From contig NZ_BJXJ01000001.1 in assembly GCF_007990935.1 (NCBI RefSeq), positions 62,001-126,000 of the forward strand: a stretch of DNA of 64,000 nt. The letters run 5' to 3'. The notes beneath the pieces were generated by a model. The model searched no databases and was not told where the DNA came from. It saw only the letters and a program-made list of their open reading frames with translations. A program made the position numbers and the translations under genes. This DNA comes from Vibrio sagamiensis NBRC 104589. GTDB lineage: Bacteria > Pseudomonadota > Gammaproteobacteria > Enterobacterales > Vibrionaceae. Shown here one piece after another: positions 18,527-27,579 of this stretch (the first letter of the stretch is position 1; each line of letters begins with the position of its first letter).

Positions 18527-19552
18527 TTAGGCTTTTTGGGCGTAATAAATAGCAAATTTATTGGTTTTGTTTAGAGTGTCACATTGTTTGAAGGCTCGTT
18601 CAATGATCGGAGGATATTGCAAGAAGCTATTCGCCACAATGATGAGCTCTCCTTCTCTTGTCATATAGTTTGGAGCTTGCCCCAGTAGTGTTTCTGCTGC
18701 ATTGTAATTTGTGTCTAAGCCACTATGAAAAGGCGGGTTACTAATAATAAAGCGGTAATCATTACTGGTATCAGAATAGATATCTGAAGCGAAAACATGT
18801 CCAGATAGGCCATTTGCGATGAGTGTTTCTTGGCTGGAAGTGATTGCATAGGCATTGATATCACACATTTCAATACTTATATCTGGGTTGGCTTTAGCCA
18901 TAAAAGCCCCAAGTACTCCTGCGCCACAGCCAAAATCAAGTACTTTACCCGATAGAGTCGGGAGTGTTTCTAACAGTAAGCGACTACCAAGATCGAATTC
19001 ACCGTGGCTAAAAACGCCAGGAAGACTTTTAACGGTAAGAGATTGCTCACCAAGTGTGATGTTATAAGATTTGAACCAATCGGCTTGTATAAATGGTTGA
19101 GTTTCGTTGAGACAGTTTCCCCAGTAGAATGAACAGCGCCGAGCAGAGTCATACTTTTTGACTATACCGTAGGGGGTAAACATTTTTTCAACGCTTTTTA
19201 TTCCTGAGCGGTTTTCACCCACGATGACGATTTCTGTGCCGACACCAAGTTTCGCCATTAACATCGCAAGCAAATACTCGGCTTCTGCTTTCGCTTTTGG
19301 CCAATAAAGTAAGAGCATGTCCGCTTGCGTTGGAACATCGAATTGTGAGCCAAAGTGGCTTTTAATCGATTCAATGTCACGGACTTGACGATAATAGCTG
19401 TAATTGGATGTAAAGATCTCAACCGACTCACAGTGGTTTGCTAATTCGATAGGGAATAAATCTTCCACTTCACCGGCAACTAATACGTGTTTGCATTTAA
19501 AGTACTCGATTTGGCGTTGAGCTATTTGGCTTGGAGCAATGTAAGCAGACAT
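18527..19552 (-). CDS. rsmC: 16S rRNA (guanine(1207)-N(2))-methyltransferase RsmC
   Basis: Methylates G1207 of 16S rRNA in the assembled 30S subunit using S-adenosylmethionine. The protein has 341 residues, the family length. The degenerate N-terminal methyltransferase-like half is followed by the catalytic half with motif [18 protein letters not shown] and the N6/N2-methyltransferase motif NPPFH in [11 protein letters not shown]. The ATG is at 19552. It stands alone between the AI-2E permease gene and chiS; in E. coli the same gene sits next to holD, which is elsewhere in this window. Confidence 0.93.
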   Translation of the reverse strand: MSAYIAPSQIAQRQIEYFKCKHVLVAGEVEDLFPIELANHCESVEIFTSNYSYYRQVRDIESIKSHFGSQFDVPTQADMLLLYWPKAKAEAEYLLAMLMAKLGVGTEIVIVGENRSGIKSVEKMFTPYGIVKKYDSARRCSFYWGNCLNETQPFIQADWFKSYNITLGEQSLTVKSLPGVFSHGEFDLGSRLLLETLPTLSGKVLDFGCGAGVLGAFMAKANPDISIEMCDINAYAITSSQETLIANGLSGHVFASDIYSDTSNDYRFIISNPPFHSGLDTNYNAAETLLGQAPNYMTREGELIIVANSFLQYPPIIERAFKQCDTLNKTNKFAIYYAQKA

Positions 19553-19624
19553 AAATTTGGTTCATCAGAAATCATTTGAGCCTGATTTTCTCATAATCTG
19601 GCCCAAGCATGAAGAGGGAGATAC

Positions 19625-20710
19625 TTAGCTGTTGTCTTGTTCATCAAGGAAGTCTTTAAATTCTTCTTCGTAGATATTAAACAGCACCATAGTGATAGCA
19701 AAGATCAAAGGCCCGTAGATTAAGCCGATCAAGCCGAATAAATGAATTCCGCCTAAGAGCGAAAAAAAGATCATTAACGTGTTCATTCCTGCCCCGTTTT
19801 GCATTAAAAGTGGGCGGAGTAAATTATCGATTGAGCCGACCACGACAATACTCCAAATCGTCAGGAAAATTGCCCAAGTAGTGTCACCAGTAAGGAATAA
19901 GTAAGTCGCCGCTGGGATCCAAATCAAAGCAGTCCCAACCACTGGAATGAAAGAAGCAAAGCCGATCATCGTACCCCAAAATAAGCCAGGAAAGCCAGCA
20001 ACCCACATGCCGAACCCACCAGCAAAACCTTGTGCAATGGCGGTTAAAAATGAGCCCATTACTGCTGACTTTGAGACTTGTTCTATTTCTGTAAGAATTT
20101 TGTCCTCTTGGCTGCGTGAAAGAGGCAAGATGTGTCGAACAGCTGAAATGATCTTATCGTGATCGCGTAATAAAAAGAATAACACGAACAACATTAAGAA
20201 AAAGTCCATCAAGAAGTTCGTAGCGTCACCCAGAATTTTTGCACTGATAGTAACAAGGTTTGTTCCAAATGTTGTTGCGAACTGGCCGATCTTTTCTGCA
20301 ATTTCTTTGGGTTCAATTTTATCAAATGGGAGGTATTCGTTGATGAATGCTAACCCTTTGACAACCCAAGGGTGTTGAAAAACATCTTGAATACCGCCAC
20401 TGGCAACCCATTTATAGGTGTTTTGTGAAAAAACCGAGCCTTGTTGAACTAAAGCCGCAAAGACGAAGAGTAGTGGGATCACAATAATAAAGGTGAGTAC
20501 AATACAAGACAGTAATGAAACCACATTTTTATGCCTTGGTAACTTTTGTTCTATCCAACCATGAATAGGGAACATAAGGAGAGAGAGAATAAATGCCATG
20601 ACGATAGAGTTGATGTAAGGTTCTACCAAGAAATAACAAGCTAGGCCTGCACCGAGCAATGCCGCGACAAGGATACGGTGGCTTGAATTGATTTTTAGAT
20701 TATTTTGCAT
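19625..20710 (-). CDS. AI-2E family transporter (YdiK/PerM-like permease)
   Basis: Polytopic inner-membrane protein of 361 residues. About eight hydrophobic segments are visible, including a double N-terminal set (about 12-50), LLSCIVLTFIIVIPLLFVFAALV (about 63-85), a central NFLMDFFLMLFVLFFLL segment, GTMIGFASFIPVVGTALIW and the C-terminal LIGLIYGPLIFAITMVLF. GFPGLFWG and FIPVVGT are typical of the family. Members export varied substrates (autoinducer-2 in TqsA, Na+/Li+ exchange in others); the substrate here cannot be told. It has an acidic C-terminal tail and is transcribed divergently from the small gene at 20885. Confidence 0.88.
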   Translation of the reverse strand: MQNNLKINSSHRILVAALLGAGLACYFLVEPYINSIVMAFILSLLMFPIHGWIEQKLPRHKNVVSLLSCIVLTFIIVIPLLFVFAALVQQGSVFSQNTYKWVASGGIQDVFQHPWVVKGLAFINEYLPFDKIEPKEIAEKIGQFATTFGTNLVTISAKILGDATNFLMDFFLMLFVLFFLLRDHDKIISAVRHILPLSRSQEDKILTEIEQVSKSAVMGSFLTAIAQGFAGGFGMWVAGFPGLFWGTMIGFASFIPVVGTALIWIPAATYLFLTGDTTWAIFLTIWSIVVVGSIDNLLRPLLMQNGAGMNTLMIFFSLLGGIHLFGLIGLIYGPLIFAITMVLFNIYEEEFKDFLDEQDNS

Positions 20711-20815
20711 GCGATGAATCCAACTTACGGATGATTGAGATGTACGCTGATATCACAGCGTCAAATCGTAATGACTTTGCACCAACGACTTTTTCAAGCC
20801 TATGATAAAGCTGAA

Positions 20816-20845
20816 TTGGGAAGGAGCAACTGACCTTGTTATAAT
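20816..20845 (+). promoter_or_regulatory. Predicted sigma-70 promoter for the 39-codon gene
   Basis: TTGGGA (20816-20821), an 18-bp spacer and a perfect TATAAT (20840-20845). It would start transcription about 30 bases upstream of the small gene at 20885. Confidence 0.55.
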
Positions 20846-20884
20846 GGCTATAAATTAGGTTGTTATCAATCAAGAGATAGAAAA

Positions 20885-21004
20885 ATGGGCTGTTGTAACG
20901 ATGATAAAAAATGCCAAGGTCAAAGCAAAGCCAAACGTATACCATGGTTTGGTATTGTTATTGGTGTACTCGCCATTATCGTGATTTTTCATTGGCAAAC
21001 ATAG
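20885..21004 (+). CDS. Small Cys-containing single-span membrane protein, 39 residues
   Basis: I do not recognise a named family. The peptide begins MGCCNDDKKCQG, giving three Cys in the first ten residues, then a basic stretch (KAKRIP) and one hydrophobic span WFGIVIGVLAIIVIFHW (about 21-37), ending QT. The positive-inside rule predicts a cytoplasmic Cys-rich N terminus. Support for a real gene: a good promoter 40 bp upstream, an AAGAGA weak ribosome-binding site, the expected soluble-then-membrane layout, and a terminator 11 bp after the stop. It lies between the divergent permease gene and convergent hemL. The Cys cluster could bind metal or form disulfides; this is speculation. Confidence 0.65.
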   Translation: MGCCNDDKKCQGQSKAKRIPWFGIVIGVLAIIVIFHWQT

Positions 21005-21014
21005 TTCAAACGAT

Positions 21015-21039
21015 AAAAAGGACCCTAAAGGTCCTTTTT
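21015..21039. terminator. Bidirectional terminator between the 39-codon gene and hemL
   Basis: GGACC/GGTCC stem with a CTAAA loop, flanked by AAAAA and TTTTT, so it works on both strands for the two convergent genes. Confidence 0.9.
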
Positions 21040-21064
21040 GGCTTTTGGTAGTCAAGCAAAAAGC

Positions 21065-22360
21065 TTATTTTGCTTCTTCAGCGAGCATAGCGAAACAGCG
21101 ATCGGCGGCTTCTAGTGTTGCGTCGATCTCTTTTGAACCATGAGCCAGAGACGTGAAACTTGCTTCGAATGCTGATGGGGCAAGGTAGACACCATGATTA
21201 AGCATTAGGTGGAAGAAACGTTTGAAGCGCTCGATGTCACACTTGGCCACGTCTTCGTAGCAAGTGATGGCTTCTTGGTCAGTAAAGAAGAAGCCGAACA
21301 TACCGCCAACTTGGTTTACTACCATTGGTATTCCGTGCTTTTCAGCAAGAACTTTGAAGCCTTCGGCAAGCTGTTTTGTTTTAGCTGCAAGACGTTTTCC
21401 ATTACCTTCCTGTTTAAGAAGGTTCAAACATGCAAAGCCCGCTGCCATTGCTACAGGATTACCTGAAAGTGTCCCTGCTTGGTAAACTGGACCTGTTGGC
21501 GCAACGTATTGCATGACTTCTTTACGGCCACCGAAAGCACCCACAGGCATACCGCCACCGATTACTTTACCTAGCGTTGTGAGGTCTGGTTTGATGTTGT
21601 AGTGTGCTTGTGCGCCACCCAGAGCCACACGGAAGCCAGTCATAACTTCATCAAAAATCAGTAGTGCGCCTTCTTTGTCACAGATTTCGCGCAGACCTTC
21701 GTGGAAACCTTCTACTGGAGGGATACAGTTCATATTGCCCGCTACTGGTTCAACGATAATACATGCGATTTCACCTTTGTTTGCTGCAAATAGCTCACGT
21801 ACTGAATCTAGATCGTTAAATGTTGCTGTTAGAGTATGCTTAGCAAAATCAGCAGGGACACCTGGTGAACTTGGTTGACCTAGGGTTAACGCACCGGAAC
21901 CTGCTTTGACGAGTAAGCTATCAGCATGGCCATGGTAGCAGCCTTCAAATTTCATGATCTTGTCGCGACCCGTAAAGCCACGAGCTAGACGTATTGCACT
22001 CATAGTAGCTTCAGTACCAGAGCTGACCATGCGAATTTGTTCCATAGAAGGGACTAACTCTGAAACAAGTTCAGCCATGGCGATTTCCATTTCTGTTGGT
22101 GCGCCAAAGCTGAGACCACGTTGAGCGGCATCAATCACAGCTTCACGGATCACTGCATGGTTGTGGCCAAGGATCATGGGACCCCAAGAGCCAACATAGT
22201 CGATATAGGCTTTACCATCGGCATCAAAAATTAAGGCACCATCGGCACGTTCAATAAATAGTGGAGAGCCACCCACTCCATTAAAAGCACGAACTGGTGA
22301 GTTGACGCCACCAGGAATGGTTTGCTGAGCTTTTTGGTATAGCTCGGATGATTTGGTCAT
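21065..22360 (-). CDS. hemL: Glutamate-1-semialdehyde 2,1-aminomutase HemL
   Basis: PLP enzyme forming 5-aminolevulinate from glutamate-1-semialdehyde, the C5 route of tetrapyrrole synthesis. The protein has 431 residues, a normal length. The PLP-binding lysine is Lys265 in [25 protein letters not shown] and the [15 protein letters not shown] segment are the aminotransferase class III signatures. The ATG at 22360 follows a GGAT-type ribosome-binding site. It is convergent with the 39-codon gene and divergent from erpA. Confidence 0.97.
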   Translation of the reverse strand: MTKSSELYQKAQQTIPGGVNSPVRAFNGVGGSPLFIERADGALIFDADGKAYIDYVGSWGPMILGHNHAVIREAVIDAAQRGLSFGAPTEMEIAMAELVSELVPSMEQIRMVSSGTEATMSAIRLARGFTGRDKIMKFEGCYHGHADSLLVKAGSGALTLGQPSSPGVPADFAKHTLTATFNDLDSVRELFAANKGEIACIIVEPVAGNMNCIPPVEGFHEGLREICDKEGALLIFDEVMTGFRVALGGAQAHYNIKPDLTTLGKVIGGGMPVGAFGGRKEVMQYVAPTGPVYQAGTLSGNPVAMAAGFACLNLLKQEGNGKRLAAKTKQLAEGFKVLAEKHGIPMVVNQVGGMFGFFFTDQEAITCYEDVAKCDIERFKRFFHLMLNHGVYLAPSAFEASFTSLAHGSKEIDATLEAADRCFAMLAEEAK

Positions 22361-22735
22361 GGGGGATCCTCTTTTTATTGTTCAAACTTGTTTGTACCCA
22401 AGTATTTTGCAACCATTTGGGCATCTACCTAACGGTTTGAGGTAAGTTAGGTGTGCGTATTGTACCTAGCAAAATCATAGTTAGAAACGTTTTGGTTAAT
22501 TTATCTTGTTATATACCCAAGCGTTCCCAAGACCACTTGGGTATATATCATTATCTCAGACAACTAAATATTTGGCTTTTCATCGTGAGAACTTGATATA
22601 AAAATATGCTGAGCGAGCAAAGAATCATAGGTGAATACTTGAACGAACAAGTCAGGTATTAGATAATCGAGTTAATTAGGATAAATTTGACGTTTTGCCT
22701 TGAGGCGGACGCATGACACGAGTGAGAGGTCTTTC
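22361..22735. promoter_or_regulatory. hemL-erpA divergent intergenic region
   Basis: This 375-bp gap holds no convincing gene. It has two CCCAAG/TTGGG-type inverted repeats: 22394-22422, next to an ACCTAAC/GTTAGGT inverted repeat at 22427-22433/22446-22452, and a perfect 11-bp stem ATATACCCAAG at 22511-22521/22536-22546. Downstream is the erpA promoter with its IscR-like site (listed separately). Confidence 0.6.
22635..22667 (+). promoter_or_regulatory. erpA promoter overlapped by an IscR type 1-like operator
   Basis: TTGAAC (22639-22644), 17-bp spacer, GATAAT (22662-22667). A 25-bp imperfect palindrome at 22635-22659, ATACTTGAAC then GAACA then AGTCAGGTAT, agrees at about 21 of 25 positions with the type 1 IscR consensus as I remember it. 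It covers the -35 and spacer, so [2Fe-2S]-IscR should repress, as described for E. coli erpA. Confidence 0.8.
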
Positions 22736-23077
22736 GTGAGCGAAGTAAATGTACCATTGTCTTTTTCTGATGCCGCAGCATTACGCGTTAAAACGTTGAT
22801 TGAAGAGGAAGAAAACCCAGAACTAAAATTACGTGTCTACATAACAGGTGGTGGATGCAGTGGCTTTCAATATGGTTTTACCTTTGATGAGAATGTCAAT
22901 GAAGGTGATACTACAATTGAGAACAGTGGCGTTACCTTGGTGATAGATCCAATGAGCCTGCAATACCTTATTGGTGGCGTGGTTGATTATACAGAAGGCC
23001 TTGAAGGGGCTAGATTCTTTGTTAACAACCCAAATGCTACCACGACCTGTGGCTGCGGTGCCTCTTTCAGTGTGTAA
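22736..23077 (+). CDS. erpA: Iron-sulfur cluster carrier ErpA
   Basis: A-type carrier that receives Fe-S clusters from the Isc system and delivers them to apoproteins, including the isoprenoid enzymes IspG/IspH and respiratory proteins. The protein has 113 residues, one fewer than in E. coli. The three cluster ligands are Cys41 ([10 protein letters not shown]), Cys105 and Cys107 (TTCGCGASF). The start is the GTG at 22736, reading [10 protein letters not shown] with AGAGG upstream; an in-frame ATG at 22700 would add 12 residues unlike any ErpA. It is monocistronic with its own terminator. Confidence 0.97.
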   Translation: MSEVNVPLSFSDAAALRVKTLIEEEENPELKLRVYITGGGCSGFQYGFTFDENVNEGDTTIENSGVTLVIDPMSLQYLIGGVVDYTEGLEGARFFVNNPNATTTCGCGASFSV

Positions 23078-23084
23078 CTAAATC

Positions 23085-23116
23085 AAATAGGGCAACCAAC
23101 AAAGGTTGCCCTATTT
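23085..23116 (+). terminator. Terminator of erpA
   Basis: Thirteen-bp perfect inverted repeat AAATAGGGCAACC with an AACAAA loop, 7 bp after the erpA stop. The T-tract is part of the stem. Confidence 0.8.
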
Positions 23117-23214
23117 GCATCTAGACGGGCATTTTTATTACCTGCATGCGTCTTATTTAAACAAGGTACACTCGGCCATAGAATCATCGGCCTCATAATG
23201 CAAAAGGATTTTGT

Positions 23215-24330
23215 ATGTCTATCGCTTCTCTTCGGCAGCACTTCGCTGAACGGCCTTGGCTGGCTTCTCTCGTTTTTATCATTGGACTCGTAGCATGGTT
23301 GTCTTTAGGTCAGCTTCAAGCCGAAGAACCTTCATCGTCTGTTGCTACTTCGTCTGACTCACTCCCGGTGGCCAAAGTGGTTTACGACACGTTTAAGGCT
23401 CAGCCTACTCATAAAACGATCGAGCTCTACGGCCGTACGGCACCTAATCGACAAGTCAAATTGGCAGCGGAAATCGCAGGTAAAGTTATTCGCTTAGATG
23501 TGAAGAAAGGGCAAGGGGTTAAAAAAGGGCAAGTGATCGCCAAGATTGATGAGCGTGATTTAGACAGTCAGCTCAAACGTGCACAAAGTCTATTAAGTGT
23601 TAAAGAGAAAGAATTTAAAGCGGCTCAATCCTTGAGAAAACGAGGCTTGCAAGGTGAAGTAGCCTTTGCAACAGCAGAGGCAGCTTTGATTGATGCTCGT
23701 GCTAATTTAACCAATGTGCAAACCGCGCTAGGTAATACCACAATTAAAGCACCTTTTAATGGCATATTGGATGATAAATTTGTCGAAGTTGGTGATTTTG
23801 TTGCTGTTGGCGATTCAATAGCGACTGTTATTGACCTTGATAAATTAGTGATTGAAGCGGATGTCAGTGAACGTCATATTCAGTCTCTTCGTCCAGGTCA
23901 ACATGCGGATGTTCGTACGATTGATCAGGTACAACATCAAGGTAACATCCGTTATATGAGCCGTATTTCTTCTCCTGCAACGAACACCTTTCCAATCGAA
24001 ATTGAAATTGATAACCCTAATAGTACTACACCAGCTGGAATGAGTGCTGAAGTGGTGTTAGAACTTGATCAGATCTCAGCAATTAAAGTAACAGCGGCGA
24101 TGTTAGCGCTGGACAAACAAGGAAACTTAGGGATAAAGACGTTACGTGATGGCCGTGTTCATTTTGTCCCTATTCAACTGGTGAAAGCAGAAAAAGATGG
24201 GGTATGGCTAGCGGGCTTAGGTGAGCAAGTGGATATTATTGTTTTGGGGCAGGGATTTGCTCGAGATGGCAATATTGTTGCAGCAACAAAAGCAAATCAT
24301 GAGAGCACGATAACGGTGAATACTCAGTAA
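23215..24330 (+). CDS. RND efflux periplasmic adaptor (membrane fusion protein)
   Basis: Links an inner-membrane RND pump to an outer-membrane channel. The protein has 371 residues. An N-terminal span (about 16-33) anchors it; I see no lipobox. The lipoyl halves are PNRQVKLAAEIAGKVIRLDVKKGQGVKKGQVIAKID and NTTIKAPFNGILDDKFVEVGDFV, separated by a helical hairpin (about 118-168) of heptad character. The beta-barrel and membrane-proximal domains follow. It lies 9 bp before the pump gene, clearly one operon. No TolC-type gene is adjacent, so it probably uses a shared TolC. Confidence 0.93.
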   Translation: MSIASLRQHFAERPWLASLVFIIGLVAWLSLGQLQAEEPSSSVATSSDSLPVAKVVYDTFKAQPTHKTIELYGRTAPNRQVKLAAEIAGKVIRLDVKKGQGVKKGQVIAKIDERDLDSQLKRAQSLLSVKEKEFKAAQSLRKRGLQGEVAFATAEAALIDARANLTNVQTALGNTTIKAPFNGILDDKFVEVGDFVAVGDSIATVIDLDKLVIEADVSERHIQSLRPGQHADVRTIDQVQHQGNIRYMSRISSPATNTFPIEIEIDNPNSTTPAGMSAEVVLELDQISAIKVTAAMLALDKQGNLGIKTLRDGRVHFVPIQLVKAEKDGVWLAGLGEQVDIIVLGQGFARDGNIVAATKANHESTITVNTQ

Positions 24331-24339
24331 GGGAACATT

Positions 24340-27300
24340 ATGTATACGTTAATTGATGCGGCCTTATCTCGTGTTCGGACGATGCTGACTTTGCTAGTTA
24401 TGATCCTTGTCGCTGGTGTGGTCACTTATATCACTATTCCCAAGGAGTCTAGTCCAGACATTACTATCCCTATTATTTATGTGTCTGTCGGGCACCAAGG
24501 GATATCCCCTACGGATGCAGAAAGGCTTCTTGTCCGGCCGCTAGAGCAAGAGTTGCGTTCGATTGAAGGTGTCAAAGAAATGACCTCAGTGGCATCGGAA
24601 GGCCATGCCTCGGTCACTTTAGAATTCATCGTAGGCGCCGATCTCACTTCAGCAATGGCAGACGTGCGTGATGCGGTAAATTTAGCAAAACCCCAATTAC
24701 CAGAAGACAGTGATGAGCCTACGGTTAATGAGGTAACACTTGCTTCTGAAGAGCCAGTATTAACCGTGGTGTTATACGGAACAACACCAGAGCGAACGAC
24801 GGTACAGATCGCTCGTGCTCTTCGCGATAAGCTGGAAAGCTATCGGCAGGTGTTGGAAGTCGATATTGCTGGTGACCGTGACGATATTGTAGAAATTATT
24901 GTCGATCCACTATTAATGGAAAGCTATGGCTTAGATCAAGCGGACATTTACAACCTTATTGCTCTAAACAACCGGGTTGTTGCTGCAGGTTTTGTTGACA
25001 CAGGCTATGGGCGTTTCTCAGTGAAAGTTCCCTCAGTATTTGACTCTTTGAAGGATGTTTTAGAGCTACCAATTAAAGTGAATGGTAAAGAGGTCGTAAC
25101 ATTTGCTGATGTGGCAACAGTGCGCCGTTCATTTCGTGATCCAGAGAGTTTTGCTCGTTTAAATGGAGAAACAGCCGTTATTTTGGATATCAAAAAGCGT
25201 GCTGGAGAAAATATTATCGACACGGTTGATTTGGTCAAATTTGTGCTTAAAGAGGCTCAAAGTAGGCAAGAATGGCCATCTAATCTTCAAGTACGATATA
25301 CTTGGGATCAATCCGATGATGTTAAACAGATGCTGACGGATCTCCAGAATAACATCTTGTCCGCGATTATTCTGGTTGTGATCGTTATTATTGCAATTTT
25401 AGGTGTTCGTACAGCATGGCTTGTTGGTATTTCAATTCCCGGTTCATTTCTTACTGGATTATTGGTGCTGTCGGTATTTGGGCTGACGATTAATATTGTG
25501 GTTCTTTTCGCTCTTATTATGGCTGTGGGAATGCTGGTGGATGGGGCCATTGTTGTCACCGAATTTGCTGACCGACGAATGCAAGAAGGTGTGGCGCGCA
25601 AAGAAGCATACCGTGATGCTGCGAAACGAATGGCGTGGCCGATAACCGCTTCCACCGCAACGACACTCGCGGCTTTCGCGCCACTTTTGTTTTGGCCAGA
25701 TATCACCGGTGAGTTTATGAAATACTTGCCGCTAACATTAATTGCGACTCTCACTGCCTCCTTGTTAATGGCATTACTTTTTGTCCCTGTTATCGGCAGT
25801 TTAATTGGCAAACCGCAAGCGATGAGGGCGACACAACGGCAAGAAGCGGTTGATCTGCATAACGGTAAGTTCGATAAGGCAACAGGAATCACCAAGTTTT
25901 ATTATCGAACTTTATCGGTAGCGATACAGCACCCCCTAAAAGTATTGTGTTGTGCCTTTATACTGGCAGGAGGCGTTGGGTTTACCTACAGTAAAGCCGG
26001 GCTTGGTGTCGAGTTTTTTCCTGAAGTGGAACCACCAAACTTTACTGTAAAAGTTCGTTCATACGGTGATCTATCGATTAACGAAAAAGATATCGTGATG
26101 AAAGATATTGAAGCGGTGATGTTAGGGCATGATGAGTTTGAAAGTGTCTATACACGGACTGGGGGCAGTGACGAAATTGGTCAAATTCAAATAACCCCTG
26201 TTGATTGGCAAGAGCGCCGTAAGATAAAAGACATTATTGAAGAATTGAAAAAAGTCACTGATCAGTTTTCTGGTGTCGAAATTGAATATAAATTCCCAGA
26301 CGCAGGCCCTCCTGTTGAGCATGATTTAGTGATAGAAGTTTCTGCTCAAAATTCCAGCATCAACCAGTTAGATGAGGCGGCAAAACTGCTGCGTTATTGG
26401 GCAGATAAAAACCCAGCTTTAACCAACCTAAGTGATACCACTAACAAAGAGGGTATTGATTGGCATATTGATATTCGTCGTGATGATGCCTCTCGATTTT
26501 CCGCAGATGCAACCTTGGTTGGCAATACCGTTCAGTTTGTGACCAACGGCTTAAAGATTGGTGATTATTTACCTGATGATGCTGATGAAGAAGTGGACAT
26601 ATTAGTTCGTTACCCACATGACAAACGCGATATCGGTCGCTTTGATCAATTACGTGTTAAAACGCCGAGTGGGTTAGTTCCCATTACTAACTTTGCTGAT
26701 ATTAAGCCTGACCATAAACAAGACACGATTCGTCGTATTGACGGTCGAAGGATCATCAATATCAAAGCTGATATGGCCGAAGGTTATAATTTAGCGCTTG
26801 AATTGCCTAAAATTACTGAGCAGATTCAGCAGCTCAATTTACCGACTGGAATTGAATTTAAGATTCGAGGGCAGAACGAAGAGCAAGAAAACTCGTCGGC
26901 ATTTCTACAACAAGCATTTCTCATTGCTCTTGGCGTCATGGCGTTGATCCTGATTACTCAATTCAACAGTTTTTACCAAGCTTTTTTGATTTTAAGTGCG
27001 GTTCTATTTTCTACGGTTGGTGTGTTTGCCGGGTTACTGATCTTTCAAAAACCGTTTGGCATCATTATGTCTGGGATTGGTGTGATTGCGCTAGCAGGTA
27101 TCGTTGTGAACAATAATATTGTGTTGATCGATACTTATAATCAGATGCGCCGACGAGGTTTAGACAAGCAAGAAGCGATTCTTCGTACTGGAGTACAGCG
27201 TTTAAGACCAGTATTGCTCACGACCGTCACCACGATTTTGGGTTTATTGCCAATGGTATTGGAGATGAACGTCGATCTAATTAATCAAAAGATTGAATTT

Positions 27301-27447
27301 GGTGCCCCGAGCACGCAATGGTGGTCACAATTAGCGACCGCCGTTGCTGGTGGCCTTGCTTTTGCTACCGTACTAACTTTGGTTTTGACACCATGTTTAT
27401 TGATGTTAGGACGAGAACACAGCCGCGAGCATTTTGAAGCTGACTAA
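24340..27447 (+). CDS. RND family efflux permease
   Basis: Proton-driven inner-membrane exporter of 1035 residues with the two-fold RND layout: span 1 near 13-32, a large periplasmic loop, spans 2-6 from about 335, span 7 near 535, a second loop, and spans 8-12 from about 865. The TM4 proton-relay segment reads ALIMAVGMLVDGAIVVTEFADRRMQEG and has one Asp plus an Glu rather than the DD of AcrB. GIVVNNNIVLIDTYNQMR is in TM10. PESSPDITIPIIYVSVGHQG is typical of the smaller HAE1-like subgroup with substrates not predictable. The gene follows the adaptor by 9 bp and ends in a hairpin. Confidence 0.93.
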   Translation: MYTLIDAALSRVRTMLTLLVMILVAGVVTYITIPKESSPDITIPIIYVSVGHQGISPTDAERLLVRPLEQELRSIEGVKEMTSVASEGHASVTLEFIVGADLTSAMADVRDAVNLAKPQLPEDSDEPTVNEVTLASEEPVLTVVLYGTTPERTTVQIARALRDKLESYRQVLEVDIAGDRDDIVEIIVDPLLMESYGLDQADIYNLIALNNRVVAAGFVDTGYGRFSVKVPSVFDSLKDVLELPIKVNGKEVVTFADVATVRRSFRDPESFARLNGETAVILDIKKRAGENIIDTVDLVKFVLKEAQSRQEWPSNLQVRYTWDQSDDVKQMLTDLQNNILSAIILVVIVIIAILGVRTAWLVGISIPGSFLTGLLVLSVFGLTINIVVLFALIMAVGMLVDGAIVVTEFADRRMQEGVARKEAYRDAAKRMAWPITASTATTLAAFAPLLFWPDITGEFMKYLPLTLIATLTASLLMALLFVPVIGSLIGKPQAMRATQRQEAVDLHNGKFDKATGITKFYYRTLSVAIQHPLKVLCCAFILAGGVGFTYSKAGLGVEFFPEVEPPNFTVKVRSYGDLSINEKDIVMKDIEAVMLGHDEFESVYTRTGGSDEIGQIQITPVDWQERRKIKDIIEELKKVTDQFSGVEIEYKFPDAGPPVEHDLVIEVSAQNSSINQLDEAAKLLRYWADKNPALTNLSDTTNKEGIDWHIDIRRDDASRFSADATLVGNTVQFVTNGLKIGDYLPDDADEEVDILVRYPHDKRDIGRFDQLRVKTPSGLVPITNFADIKPDHKQDTIRRIDGRRIINIKADMAEGYNLALELPKITEQIQQLNLPTGIEFKIRGQNEEQENSSAFLQQAFLIALGVMALILITQFNSFYQAFLILSAVLFSTVGVFAGLLIFQKPFGIIMSGIGVIALAGIVVNNNIVLIDTYNQMRRRGLDKQEAILRTGVQRLRPVLLTTVTTILGLLPMVLEMNVDLINQKIEFGAPSTQWWSQLATAVAGGLAFATVLTLVLTPCLLMLGREHSREHFEAD

Positions 27448-27454
27448 AGAAATA

Positions 27455-27483
27455 ACTAAGAGGCATCATGTATGCCTCTTAGT
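27455..27483. terminator. Inverted repeat after the RND gene
   Basis: Twelve-bp perfect stem ACTAAGAGGCAT with a 5-nt loop, 7 bp after the RND stop. There is no long T-run, so efficiency is uncertain. It sits in a convergent gap with the M23 peptidase gene. Confidence 0.6.
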
Positions 27484-27579
27484 ATGATTAGACAAGTTTA
27501 GAAAAGCTAAGGCAAGGAGGGATACCCAATTAGCCGGCTCAGTGACCTCGTTCTGAATCAAATATTGGATATAAATGTT

